A DNA stretch of 64,000 nt from JAJTHC01 sp044358835 (GTDB lineage: Bacteria > Cyanobacteriota > Vampirovibrionia > Vampirovibrionales > JAJTHC01). Shown piece after piece: positions 15,605 through 24,344 of this stretch (positions are counted from its first letter, which is position 1; each line of letters starts with the position of its first letter). A program made the translations under genes and the position numbers. The DNA is taken from positions 1-64,000 of the forward strand of contig JBIKNF010000005.1 in assembly GCA_044358835.1 (NCBI GenBank). The letters run 5' to 3'. The notes under the pieces were generated by a model. That model worked only from the letters and a program-made list of their open reading frames with translations, was not told where the DNA came from and made no database searches.

Positions 15605-16909
15605 ATGTCCGAAAATCATTCCCCACAACACTTTGAAACCGCCGCCTTACACGCGGGTTACACCCCCGATGCCACCAACGCTCGTGCGGTTCCCTTGCAT
15701 CAAACCACCAGTTACCTCTTCAACGATTCTCAACATGCGGCCGATTTATTTGGTTTAAAGGCTTTTGGCAATATCTATACTCGCTTGATGAACCCCACCA
15801 ACGATGTGTTTGAAAAGCGTATCGCTGAACTTGAAGGTGGAGTCGCTGCTTTAGCCTTGGCGTCAGGGCATTCTGCGGTGGTTGCCACTATTTTAACTAT
15901 CGCTCAAGCTGGGGATCACCTTGTGGCTTCAACCGATCTATATGGCGGCACATTAAGCCTATTGACTCATTCACTTAAGCGTTTAGGCATTAGCACCACG
16001 TTTGTGTCTTCCAACAACATTAGTGAATGGGAAGAAGCAATTCAACCCAACACCAAGCTATTTTTCGCAGAAAGCTTGCCCAACCCTCGCCTAGAAGTGG
16101 TTGATTTAGAACCGATTGCACAATTGGGCAAGGTGCATGGCATTCCTTTAGTGGTGGACAATACCATTCCTACGCCTTACTTGCTTCGACCCATTGATTT
16201 TGGGGCGGCTATTGTTATTCATTCAGCGACCAAGTTTATTGGGGGCCAAGGGCTTTCCATTGGAGGAGTCATCGTGGATGGTGGCAATTTTGATTGGGCC
16301 AGTAGTGGGCGCTTTCCTTTATTGACGGATCCTGAAGAGGCGTATCATGGTTTAAAATACACCGAAGCCTTTGGCAATTTAGCCTTTATTTTAAGGGCCA
16401 GAACCGTCACCTTGCGTGATTTTGGCTTTGCGTTGAGTCCCTTTAACGGCTGGACGTTTATTCAAGGGCTTGAAACCTTGGCCTTGCGTATTGAACGCCA
16501 AAGTGAAAATGCCTTAAAATTGGCGAACTGGCTCGAAAATCATGCCGAAGTGGAATGGGTGAAGTACCCCGGTTTAGCGTCCAGTCGCACGGCACACTTA
16601 AATGCCAAGTACTTACCCAAGGGGCAAGGGGCCGTATTGGGTTTTGCGGTAAAAAAAGGGGCTAAAGCCGCTCAAAAATTGGTTGAAAATACTCGACTGG
16701 CGAGTCATTTGGCGAACATTGGAGACACCAAAACGCTGATTATTCACCCGGCCAGTACCACGCATAGTCAACAAAGCGAAGGAGAGCAGATCGCTGCTGG
16801 CATTGCACCGAACTTTGTGCGAGTGAGTGTGGGGATTGAGCATATTGACGATATCACCGCGGATTTGTCTCAAGCCTTTGAAACACTCCAGTCTGGTGTT
16901 TTTGTATAG
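15605..16909 (+). CDS. metY: O-acetylhomoserine sulfhydrylase / aminocarboxypropyltransferase
   Basis: This 434-residue PLP enzyme of the Cys/Met metabolism family makes homocysteine from O-acetylhomoserine and sulfide. The PLP lysine is in HSATKFIGGQG, and ASGHSAVVATI and VVDNTIPTPYLLRP are typical for MetY rather than MetB/MetC. The length (about 430) also fits MetY. AAGGA is 7 bases before ATG 15605. It lies behind a Met-codon leader peptide and attenuator, which supports a role in methionine synthesis. metK, the next step towards SAM, is at 39527 and shows no such leader. Confidence 0.95.
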   Translation: MSENHSPQHFETAALHAGYTPDATNARAVPLHQTTSYLFNDSQHAADLFGLKAFGNIYTRLMNPTNDVFEKRIAELEGGVAALALASGHSAVVATILTIAQAGDHLVASTDLYGGTLSLLTHSLKRLGISTTFVSSNNISEWEEAIQPNTKLFFAESLPNPRLEVVDLEPIAQLGKVHGIPLVVDNTIPTPYLLRPIDFGAAIVIHSATKFIGGQGLSIGGVIVDGGNFDWASSGRFPLLTDPEEAYHGLKYTEAFGNLAFILRARTVTLRDFGFALSPFNGWTFIQGLETLALRIERQSENALKLANWLENHAEVEWVKYPGLASSRTAHLNAKYLPKGQGAVLGFAVKKGAKAAQKLVENTRLASHLANIGDTKTLIIHPASTTHSQQSEGEQIAAGIAPNFVRVSVGIEHIDDITADLSQAFETLQSGVFV

Positions 16910-16932
16910 ATTGATTCGTAAAAATACAGGAA

Positions 16933-16975
16933 GCCCCCGCCCTTCAAAGAAAAAGGGGCAGGGGCCCCATTTTTT
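16933..16975 (+). terminator. Intrinsic terminator after metY
   Basis: A GC-rich stem (16933-16944 with 16953-16965, one mismatch and one bulge) is followed by TTTTTT (16970-16975). It ends the metY transcript 23 bp past the stop. Confidence 0.8.
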
Positions 16976-17058
16976 GAGAGGGTATAAGGCTAGTGTAACA
17001 AAGCATGGCGAGAGCATCCTTTCATTGTATAATAGAAACAGTTGTAAAGGTTTTCGCG

Positions 17059-17526
17059 ATGGATATTTCAAAAAAAATCGATTTACGTCCTTTTCTCTAT
17101 GGGAGAGACCCTCAGCTTCTCTGGTGTTTCGATGCCGTTGAATTTGACACCCCTGAACTAGTTGCTGTGGTGGATGTTGACCTAAAGCTGGTGAAAGATT
17201 CCACAGGCTTTGTCGTCAAAGGCACGTTAAAAGGTCAGGGGAAAGTCCCCTGCCAAAATTGTTACGCCACCTTATGGGCGACGTTTGAAGGTGACGTACT
17301 AGAACATTATGTGCTCGAAAGCATCGGCAAAGAAAAAGACAAGGCTCACCAAGTGGAATTGCTTGAAGAAGACTTTTACGAAGTGGTAAACCCTTTGCAT
17401 CCCTTTGATTTATGGGATCTGGTGCGTCAATGCGTGATTTTGATGATCCCTGCATTTAAGCCCTGTGAATTTTCCTTAGATGACTGCCCAAACGCCATTA
17501 CAGGGGTCTCTAAAAATGATGTTTGA
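17059..17526 (+). CDS. YceD/DUF177 family protein
   Basis: This 155-residue protein resembles YceD, linked to 23S rRNA accumulation and usually encoded next to rpmF. The CQNCYATLWATFEGD segment matches the family's central Cys-containing motif; a C-terminal KPCEFSLDDCPN is a weakened version of the family's C-terminal Cys cluster. ATG 17059 follows AAAGG by 9 bases, and TATAAT at 17028-17033 is a likely -10 box. Here rpmF is not next to it; ribD overlaps its end by 11 bp, implying translational coupling. Confidence 0.75.
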   Translation: MDISKKIDLRPFLYGRDPQLLWCFDAVEFDTPELVAVVDVDLKLVKDSTGFVVKGTLKGQGKVPCQNCYATLWATFEGDVLEHYVLESIGKEKDKAHQVELLEEDFYEVVNPLHPFDLWDLVRQCVILMIPAFKPCEFSLDDCPNAITGVSKNDV

Positions 17527-18748
17527 AGCGTATTTTCAGTGGAGCCAAGAGCATCCCTTGCAGGACTTCAGCGTCGGAACAGATGCGTACTTTATGCGTT
17601 TGGCACTAGGGGAAGCCGAAAAAGGATGGTTTGCTGCACGTCCCAATCCCTTGGTGGGTTGCCTATTGGTCGATCAATCCACGAAACAAGTACTCAGTAA
17701 AGGACATCATACGCTTTACGGGCAAGCTCATGCGGAAGTTCAGGCATTAAATGGCCTTCAAGCGGGGGAATCTGCTGGAGTGACAGCTTATGTAACACTT
17801 GAACCTTGTAGTCATTCAGGCCACACGCCCCCTTGTGCCGATACCCTCATTCAAGCAGGCATCACCCGATGCGTCGTTGCCGTGTCGGATCCTCATCCCA
17901 AAGTTGCGGGGCAAGGCCTCCAGCGTTTAAAAGAAGCAGGCATAGAAGTGTGCTGTTTTGAAGAGGAGCATTCCAAAGAAGCTCAGGCGTTGGTTGATGG
18001 TGCCAAGGCGTTAAATCTTTCTTTTTTATGGGGATGCCGAAATAAGCGTCCCTACATCGCTTTAAAAACAGCTCAAACCTTGGATGCTGCCATTGCCACT
18101 CGCAACGGCGAAAGTCAATGGGTCACCAGCGAAAGGTCTCGTGCGTGGGTACATAAAATGAGAGGCGGCTTTGACGCCATTCTTTCTACGGCAGAAACTG
18201 TATTGAAGGATCGTTCCCAACTCACGGTTCGCACGCCGTTATGGAACTACGCCCAAGACGGCGGCATTCCCCCGAAGCGAGTCATTTTGGATCGTCATTT
18301 TCGATTGGCAGAGGTCGATTTTCACCCCTTGTTTGACACAGCCGAAGCCGAAACCTGGTTATTGGTGGATGCAGATGTATTGGCAGATCCTGCCAAACAG
18401 AAAGCCTATACACGTTTGAGCGATTTAGAGGTGAACATTAAACCCCTTCCCTTTAAGGGAAAAGCGTTGCTCCCGTTATTAGAATGGCTGTTTACATGGG
18501 GTATTCATGCTTTATGGGTAGAAGCAGGGGGGCGCCTAGCCGCCAGCTTCCATCAGCAAGGCCTGGTGAATGAATATAATGTATTGATTGCCCCTAAGCT
18601 CTTAGGCGATCCTCACCAACATATTCCTGCGTGGCACTTACACACCGAAGACCCACCTTCTCGGATGAATCAAGCATCGGTTTTACATTTGCAAAGTGTC
18701 CGTCCAATAGGGCAGGATGTTTTACTGGTACTAACGCCTCTGGCCTAG
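17516..18748 (+). CDS. ribD: Bifunctional riboflavin biosynthesis deaminase/reductase
   Basis: This 410-residue enzyme carries out the second and third steps of riboflavin synthesis. The N-terminal deaminase domain has the zinc site HAEVQAL and PCSHSGHTPPC. The C-terminal domain is RibG-type reductase, starting near RPYIALKTAQTLDAAIA and containing WVEAGGRLAASF. AGGGG precedes ATG 17516. The start lies inside the end of the YceD-like gene. Its stop overlaps the stop of pilT on the other strand. No other rib genes are here. Confidence 0.94.
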   Translation: MMFEAYFQWSQEHPLQDFSVGTDAYFMRLALGEAEKGWFAARPNPLVGCLLVDQSTKQVLSKGHHTLYGQAHAEVQALNGLQAGESAGVTAYVTLEPCSHSGHTPPCADTLIQAGITRCVVAVSDPHPKVAGQGLQRLKEAGIEVCCFEEEHSKEAQALVDGAKALNLSFLWGCRNKRPYIALKTAQTLDAAIATRNGESQWVTSERSRAWVHKMRGGFDAILSTAETVLKDRSQLTVRTPLWNYAQDGGIPPKRVILDRHFRLAEVDFHPLFDTAEAETWLLVDADVLADPAKQKAYTRLSDLEVNIKPLPFKGKALLPLLEWLFTWGIHALWVEAGGRLAASFHQQGLVNEYNVLIAPKLLGDPHQHIPAWHLHTEDPPSRMNQASVLHLQSVRPIGQDVLLVLTPLA

Positions 18749-19845
18749 CGTTGCCCTAGTAAGCGTTTTAATTCATCAGGGCGAGTGGTTTTACGTAGGG
18801 CATCTTCAAAGGTGATTTGGTTTGACGCAATTAGACGAAACAAAGAATTTTCCATGGTCGTCATTCCTAATTCCGCCCCTGTTTGAATAGACGAATAAAT
18901 TTGAGCCGTCTTTCCTTCACGAACCAAGTTGGCAATCGCAGGGGTCACCACCATAATTTCTTGAGCTAAGGTGCGTCCTTTGACTTCTTTGAACTCATTG
19001 GTTTTAGGAAGCAACACTTGAGACATAACCGCCACAAGGGAAGAGGACAACTGAACTCGAATTTGTTGTTGTTGTTCAGCAGGAAAGGCATCCACTATAC
19101 GATCAACCGTTTGCATCGCACTACTTGTGTGCAGCGTGCCAAAAACCACGTGTCCTGTTTCCGCTGCTGAAATAGCAAGCGACATGGTTTCTAAATCTCG
19201 AAGTTCGCCTAGTAAAATCACGTCAGGGTCTTCACGAAGAGCAGACTTTAAAGCGTTAGCAAAGCTTTTGGTGTCTGCTCCCAATTCACGTTGATGCACC
19301 ATACTTTTTTTAGAGCGGTGGATGAATTCAACAGGGTCTTCAATGGTTAAAATATGTTCAGATTTTGTTTCGTTGATATAGTCGATCATCGCAGCGAGTG
19401 TGGTCGATTTTCCTGAACCTGTAGGCCCTGTAACTAGAATCAACCCTTTTGTGCGGTGGCACAATTCACGACAAACATCAGGCAATTTTAAGGTTTTTAG
19501 TGAAGGGGTCGTGGAATTAATCATACGAATAGCGGTAGCATAGTTGCCTTTTTCACGATACACGTTTACACGAAAACGGCCGATCCCTTTTAAGCCGTAT
19601 GCAAAGTCAAGCTCCCAGTTTTGTTCTAGCGTCCGGCGTTGTTCGTTGTTTAACATGGTAAAAATAAGGGTTTGGCATTCATCCTTGGTGAGCGGGGGGT
19701 AGGATGTACGAATCAAACTACCATTAACTCTAATAATGGGAGCAGAACCCACAGATAAATGCAAATCACTTGCCTTATTTTCAATAACATCTTTAAGTAA
19801 ACCGTCTAAGGTTGGGGTGGCGTTGGAGGCTATACTAATATTCAT
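18745..19845 (-). CDS. pilT: Twitching motility ATPase PilT
   Basis: This 366-residue hexameric ATPase drives type IV pilus retraction. Visible features are the N-terminal DLHLSVGSAPIIRVNG, Walker A GPTGSGKST, the Asp/His boxes (HILTIEDPVEF, HVVFGTLHTSS) and Walker B DPDVILLGELRD. The length fits PilT (about 345-370). A second paralog is at 51607. GTTAC repeats lie about 240 bp upstream. The gene ends tail to tail with ribD, sharing four bases. Confidence 0.95.
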   Translation of the reverse strand: MNISIASNATPTLDGLLKDVIENKASDLHLSVGSAPIIRVNGSLIRTSYPPLTKDECQTLIFTMLNNEQRRTLEQNWELDFAYGLKGIGRFRVNVYREKGNYATAIRMINSTTPSLKTLKLPDVCRELCHRTKGLILVTGPTGSGKSTTLAAMIDYINETKSEHILTIEDPVEFIHRSKKSMVHQRELGADTKSFANALKSALREDPDVILLGELRDLETMSLAISAAETGHVVFGTLHTSSAMQTVDRIVDAFPAEQQQQIRVQLSSSLVAVMSQVLLPKTNEFKEVKGRTLAQEIMVVTPAIANLVREGKTAQIYSSIQTGAELGMTTMENSLFRLIASNQITFEDALRKTTRPDELKRLLGQR

Positions 19846-20027
19846 TAAGGCGAGGTTCCTTGTTAAAGGGGGAAGGGGGATAGAAGTGTCTGTATACTTT
19901 TCGACACCTTACGCATAAGGCTTGAACGGTAGTCTTAATTCTTTACAATGGAGGTATTCTTATTATAAAGGCTATATACTTTAATCAAAAAAATTAGGGA
20001 AAACATAAAGAGTTCGGTGGATAAACG

Positions 20028-20066
20028 CCTCCAAAGCCGGAGGGTCTCGAATGTAGAGAAACTACA
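20028..20066. other. Two adjacent hairpins, possible regulatory RNA
   Basis: CCTCC-aaagcc-GGAGG (20028-20043) and TGTAG-agaaa-CTACA (20052-20066) form two compact stem-loops separated by 8 bases. This could be the 5' region of the plus-strand transcript. I compared it with common riboswitch motifs from memory (c-di-GMP, SAM, cobalamin) and found no convincing match. Confidence 0.35.
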
Positions 20067-20083
20067 CGTGAATCAAGTATAAA

Positions 20084-20101
20084 TGTTACGCTTGCGTTAC
20101 A
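20084..20101. promoter_or_regulatory. TGTTACG/CGTTACA motif pair upstream of pilT
   Basis: GTTAC occurs at 20085-20089 and 20096-20100 in direct orientation, 11 bp apart. It belongs to the recurring TGTTACA-like intergenic motif and lies between pilT (minus) and the small plus-strand gene. Confidence 0.35.
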
Positions 20102-20188
20102 AAAACAGAAAAAGACGCTAAAAAACTTGTCTTAAAAAATATTCGTAACACAATAAGATTAGTCAAGCTGTCTCATCTAAATAATGGA

Positions 20189-20482
20189 TTGAATGACTTC
20201 GTGTTAATGAGCCTGTTTCTAGGAATTAGTTGTTCCATGTTCCCCTTGTCTTGGTTTTCACCTTCCCCAATCGTTAAGTCTACACCTATTCCTTCTTTAG
20301 CAGAAGTACTCTTTTTGGTTGCGGGGATTTTAATGCTGACGATGACCCTTATGGAAACGCGTTTAATCCCTCAAGCCTCTATTACTCAAAATGATTTAAT
20401 GGTGGCTAAAATTAAGGCTCAAAAAGTCGTTCTTGCTCAAGATTCTTTGTTTGATTTGGACGCTTCACAATACAAACCTTAG
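20189..20482 (+). CDS. Small membrane protein of unknown function
   Basis: The frame gives up to 97 residues from TTG 20189; GTG 20201 and ATG 20207 are also possible, and none has a strong ribosome site. The protein has two hydrophobic segments (FVLMSLFLGISCSMFPLSWF and AEVLFLVAGILMLTMTLMET) and a short charged tail. It precedes the LCP gene by 180 bases. Reality as a gene is likely but not certain. Confidence 0.5.
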   Translation: MNDFVLMSLFLGISCSMFPLSWFSPSPIVKSTPIPSLAEVLFLVAGILMLTMTLMETRLIPQASITQNDLMVAKIKAQKVVLAQDSLFDLDASQYKP

Positions 20483-20664
20483 GTACTTTTCTCAACTAAT
20501 TCTAGTGAAATCTCGGCTTGTGTATTACTTTTTCGTGATATAATCATGCTTAAGTCTTTTTTAAAAAATAGTCTCTTTGCTAGCATCAATTAAACTGCTC
20601 CTTGTTTTATATAATTAGTTTTCTTCGCTTTACCCTTCTTGAACGAATAGGAGTCCCCCCCCCC

Positions 20665-22170
20665 TTGAACGACAATAGCCCTTCACGCCAAAATCCCAGT
20701 ATGGGAACTTTAGATCTTCAAGGTGATCCGTCTTCTGCTCAGCCCTTACGTTCTTTGTCGTCAAATACGGGCGAAGCTTCTGAAAATGATTGGGAAGAAA
20801 TTCAATTGCCCGCTTCTTTTCAGCGTTTAAAGGATTCTTCTGAGCGCTCTTTCTCTGCGGGGGACTCACGTGCTCAAAAGCCTCAGGCGCCTCTCCCTTG
20901 GGTGAACATGTTGGTACGCTCGGGAATTTTACTAGCAGGGGCGCTGAGCGCTTTATTGATTTTTCTATACGCCATAAGAGTTGTTTTGCCTAATGCGTAT
21001 AAATCTTCCGTCGATGCTGCTACGTTTGGCATGTTGCCAGGGGCGGATCCTACACAAACCGTTTTAGTCATGGGAGTCGACAGTAACGGCAATCGCGTGG
21101 GGGATACCTATTTAGGCACTCGTACCGATACCATGTTACTGGTTAAGCCCAACCCCAAAGAACAAAGCCTGAACATCGTTTCTTTGCCCCGTGATTCTAA
21201 AGTGTATTTGGATGAAGAACATTCGCGTGTTGGAAAATTAAATGCGGCCCATGCCATGGGTGGCCCAGACAAAACCCGTAGCGTTATTGCTGAATCGCTA
21301 GGTGTGCCTGTGCAAAAATACTTGGCGGTTGATTTTCAAGCGGTGCGTGCCATGGTTGATGCCTTAGGAGGTATTGACGTTTATGTGCCTCAGCGTATGC
21401 GATATACAGACAACACCGCTAAATTACGGATTGACCTGAATGTGGGCTGGACGCACATGGACGGCAAAACAGCGGAAGGTTTCTTGCGTTTTCGTCATGA
21501 TGTTTATGGAGATATTGGACGGGTGCGTCGTCAACAACAATTTATGACGGCCATTCGCGAACGTTTAAACTCCCCTGATGTCGTCTTACGTTTGCCTGAA
21601 CTCATCCAAGTGATGAATCAATATGTGCATACCAATATGAATCCCGCTGAATTGTTGCAGTTTGCCAATTATGCCAAAAAAATTCCGACTAAAGATATGC
21701 GATTTGCCACTTTGCCAGGGCATACGTCTTCTCGTGAAGGAACCAGTTACTGGATTATTGATCAAGAAGAAACCGAACAAGTGCTGAGTCGCCTTATTTA
21801 TGGGGTGCCTTTGGTCACTGAAACGGAAGATGGCGAACCCTTAAGTGACGTGAAAAAAGTCGGTATTTTGTATTCTCGTAGTATAGATGCGGAGCAACTT
21901 GCGGCAATTGAAACGCAACTAAACACCTTGGGTTGGAAGGTGGTGTGTCGTCAACGCTCAAGCGTGCCTAGCACGTCTATTATCGACAGTTCCTTACGAT
22001 TAACACAAACAGGCATTGAAAGTTTACAAGGTTCAACCCCTTTATTAAGTAAGGCCCGTGTGACGTTTGTGCCTCGTACGTCTAGTTTAACACCGTTGAT
22101 GTGTGGATCTGAACAAGTGACTCTGTATTTGGGTGCAGATGTGGCTTCAACTTCCCCAAAACCAGAATAA
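20665..22170 (+). CDS. LytR-CpsA-Psr (LCP) family cell-wall protein
   Basis: This 501-residue protein has a cytoplasmic Ser-rich N-terminus, one transmembrane helix (ILLAGALSALLIFLYAIRVV) and an LCP domain. LCP hallmarks are GVDSNG, RTDTMLLV, IVSLPRDSKVYL and DIGRVRRQQQF, containing the Arg/Asp residues that bind polyprenyl pyrophosphate. A LytR_C domain follows (VGILYSRSIDAEQLAAIE). LCP enzymes attach glycopolymers to peptidoglycan or other acceptors. TTG 20665 is preferred because AGGAG lies 10 bases upstream; a longer frame opens at 20602. Ten C separate the SD from the start, a tract prone to slippage. Confidence 0.88.
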   Translation: MNDNSPSRQNPSMGTLDLQGDPSSAQPLRSLSSNTGEASENDWEEIQLPASFQRLKDSSERSFSAGDSRAQKPQAPLPWVNMLVRSGILLAGALSALLIFLYAIRVVLPNAYKSSVDAATFGMLPGADPTQTVLVMGVDSNGNRVGDTYLGTRTDTMLLVKPNPKEQSLNIVSLPRDSKVYLDEEHSRVGKLNAAHAMGGPDKTRSVIAESLGVPVQKYLAVDFQAVRAMVDALGGIDVYVPQRMRYTDNTAKLRIDLNVGWTHMDGKTAEGFLRFRHDVYGDIGRVRRQQQFMTAIRERLNSPDVVLRLPELIQVMNQYVHTNMNPAELLQFANYAKKIPTKDMRFATLPGHTSSREGTSYWIIDQEETEQVLSRLIYGVPLVTETEDGEPLSDVKKVGILYSRSIDAEQLAAIETQLNTLGWKVVCRQRSSVPSTSIIDSSLRLTQTGIESLQGSTPLLSKARVTFVPRTSSLTPLMCGSEQVTLYLGADVASTSPKPE

Positions 22171-22227
22171 TGAAACAGGTTGCCCTGAAAAATAGTGCCT
22201 AATAGGCTTTCGGTGAAGAAACGCACG

Positions 22228-23886
22228 CTAATGTTGGTCGTGTTTTAATGCTGGGGGGATTAAACTTTCTTTCCACAACAGGGGTTTACTGACCGTTTGC
22301 TCCAATACATCCCACGGTAATAGCTCGTGTTCTGGACGCTCACGCTCCCCATACCAGGATGCGGTAGGCACATCAATGCCTTCACGCTGAAGTTCCTTCA
22401 TGGCACGGTTCACATGCCCATGCGTTGCGCCTAAAGCGCTAAAACGTTCTAAGAAAGGCGCCAGTCTTCGATCCCCACGGCTCACCATGGCTTGAAAGGT
22501 GTCCCATTTAGGGGAAGAAGGCCTGAATTCCGCGTTATGCACAACACCCTTTTGTAAAATGGCCATTCGCTTTTTTAAGTCGGATGTAGACAATCGAGGC
22601 ATCCATTGAAAGGGCGTCCACGCCTTGGGAACAAACGTCGAACACCCCAGAGACAGCTTTAATTGAGGATGCGCCTTGTGCAAGGATTTAATCAACTCAA
22701 TGCTTTCTTGAAGGTGAGCTTCTTCTTCATTTGGCAAGCCAATCATGTGGTACAGTTTCAAACCTTTCAAGCCCGACTGCGCTACCTGTTCAGCGGCTTG
22801 AAAAATGGTTTCCTGCTTCAAGTTTTTGTTAATGCGACGCCGTAACCACGGGGATCCACTTTCAATGGCTAGAGTAACATTGGTACTACCACTTTGCGCG
22901 AGTGTTTCACAAATCGTTTTGGTGAGTGTGTCCGCCCGCAAAGCCCCAAAACTCACGCGTAGATTTTCTTGGTGGCGAATAAAGGCACAAAGCTCTTCAA
23001 AATCAGGGTGATCCGCAATCAACGCCCCCACTAATCCTACTTCATTCGTGTGCTTCAAACCCTCTTCAACGGCTGTTTTCAAGGCCCCCAGACCTGCCGG
23101 ACGGGCTGGCAAGGTGGAATAACTGGCCAAGCAAAAACGACAACGATGCGAACAGCCTCGCATTACTTCAACCAAAAAGCTTTTACCAAAAACACTGGCT
23201 TCACTTAAAATGGGCAATGTGGCCACCTCAAACTCTAAGCCTTGAAAACTTTGACGCTTAACTGTTCGTGGAATGCCTGCTTCGTTGGGGGTCATACTTA
23301 AAAGGGGGGCATGGCCTGACTCGTCTTTTTCGCCGTAGCTTACATCATAAAAGCAGGGCACATAAACGCCTTCAACCGCTTGAGCCAAGCTTTTTAAGCG
23401 TTCACGCTTCCCTAAGTGCCGATGCATTTTCAAGTGAAGCATGGCCTTGATTAAGAGTTCTTCGCCATCGCCAATCAAGAAAAAATCTAAAAAAGGGGCG
23501 TACGGTTCAGGATTCGTCGACGGCACGGGCCCCCCTGCAAACACCAGGGGGAAGTCTTCTCCACGATCTTTACTGCGTAAAGGAAAACCTTCGACTTGAA
23601 AACAACGGAGTATTTCTAAAATATCCAGTTCAAAAGAAAAAGAAAAGCCAATCACATCCGCCTGTTTAAGGTGGGCCGTCTTGCCGAAATCTTCGGTGGT
23701 GAAGCGCTGGGGGGATGTTTCAGGGTGTTTGTCTAATCGCGCAAACAGCATTAAGTAGCCCAAGCTTGCCATTGAAATGGCATAACTGGCTGGGTAGCAC
23801 CACGCGATGTTCAGGGCATCGGAGGTTTTGGCTTGGCTGACTTTATATAAATAGGTTTCGCGGGTGGCACGTGGCGGAGTTTTCAT
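22228..23886 (-). CDS. Radical SAM protein with B12-binding-like N-terminus
   Basis: This 552-residue protein has the 4Fe-4S cluster motif CSHRCRFC and the radical SAM core with GGP (VFAGGPVPSTNPEPY) and LAIESGSPWLRRRINK. The N-terminal ~150 residues (ADVIGFSFSFELDILEILRC, LIGDGEE) resemble a cobalamin-binding-like domain of the large family of unassigned radical SAM enzymes. It lacks neighbours that would fix a substrate. The family is secure, the reaction unknown. Confidence 0.85.
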   Translation of the reverse strand: MKTPPRATRETYLYKVSQAKTSDALNIAWCYPASYAISMASLGYLMLFARLDKHPETSPQRFTTEDFGKTAHLKQADVIGFSFSFELDILEILRCFQVEGFPLRSKDRGEDFPLVFAGGPVPSTNPEPYAPFLDFFLIGDGEELLIKAMLHLKMHRHLGKRERLKSLAQAVEGVYVPCFYDVSYGEKDESGHAPLLSMTPNEAGIPRTVKRQSFQGLEFEVATLPILSEASVFGKSFLVEVMRGCSHRCRFCLASYSTLPARPAGLGALKTAVEEGLKHTNEVGLVGALIADHPDFEELCAFIRHQENLRVSFGALRADTLTKTICETLAQSGSTNVTLAIESGSPWLRRRINKNLKQETIFQAAEQVAQSGLKGLKLYHMIGLPNEEEAHLQESIELIKSLHKAHPQLKLSLGCSTFVPKAWTPFQWMPRLSTSDLKKRMAILQKGVVHNAEFRPSSPKWDTFQAMVSRGDRRLAPFLERFSALGATHGHVNRAMKELQREGIDVPTASWYGERERPEHELLPWDVLEQTVSKPLLWKESLIPPALKHDQH

Positions 23887-23934
23887 GCCTTTAGTTTAGC
23901 TGAAACAGCCGTTTCTGCAAGACGGATGAGGGCA

Positions 23935-24086
23935 ACTATAGTGTTCGATAGATAAAATAGGCTATGAGGCTATTCTAGGAGCCTAGACTTTTTTGTGCGG
24001 GCGTGTACATAAACGTACATAACCAAGCAAAAAATCGTAGCGACAACGAAGAGACCATAGAACATTTTATCTAGCGGATACTATAG
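23935..24086 (+). repeat. Dispersed structured element, copy B
   Basis: The ends ACTATAGTGTTCGATAGAT... (from 23935) and ...CTATAG (to 24086) are inverted repeats of about 30 bases. Two of the non-Watson-Crick positions are G-U wobbles when read as plus-strand RNA. The core matches copies A and C. It lies between the start of the radical SAM gene and the promoter of the giant gene at 24345. Confidence 0.8.
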
Positions 24087-24137
24087 CATGATTTTTTGTC
24101 TAGGGGGTTTAATGTCAGTAAGCGTGTAAAAAGGTAG

Positions 24138-24165
24138 TTGACCCCTCTTGTTTTATAGGTATACT
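24138..24165 (+). promoter_or_regulatory. Promoter of the giant hypothetical gene
   Basis: TTGACC (24138-24143) and TATACT (24160-24165) are separated by 16 bases. The expected start near 24172 leaves a 5' untranslated region of about 170 bases before ATG 24345. It is 50 bp past element copy B. Confidence 0.7.
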
Positions 24166-24344
24166 TAAAGCATAGAATGATTTCATTCCTCTTAAACACA
24201 TTAGTTTCTACTTTTATTTTTAATGTCCACACATATCTAAATGAGCTGCGCGTCTGCTTTTTTCGATTGCCTTTTATCTTTCTGTTTTTCAACGAAAATT
24301 GCTTTTCTCGCTCTTTTAGAAAAGACAAGGAACCCGCTAGGGTT

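Larger units (their letters stand above)
19846..20188. other. Intergenic region between divergent pilT and a small membrane gene
   Basis: It holds two adjacent hairpins (20028-20043 and 20052-20066) and the motif pair at 20084-20101, described separately. The remainder is AT-rich with no gene I can support. Promoters for both divergent genes should lie here, but no strong -35/-10 pair is clear. Confidence 0.5.

Noticed and set aside
20021..20070. c-di-GMP riboswitch near pilT
   Set aside because: The loop AAAGCC recalls part of the GEMM motif, but the remaining conserved positions and order do not fit.
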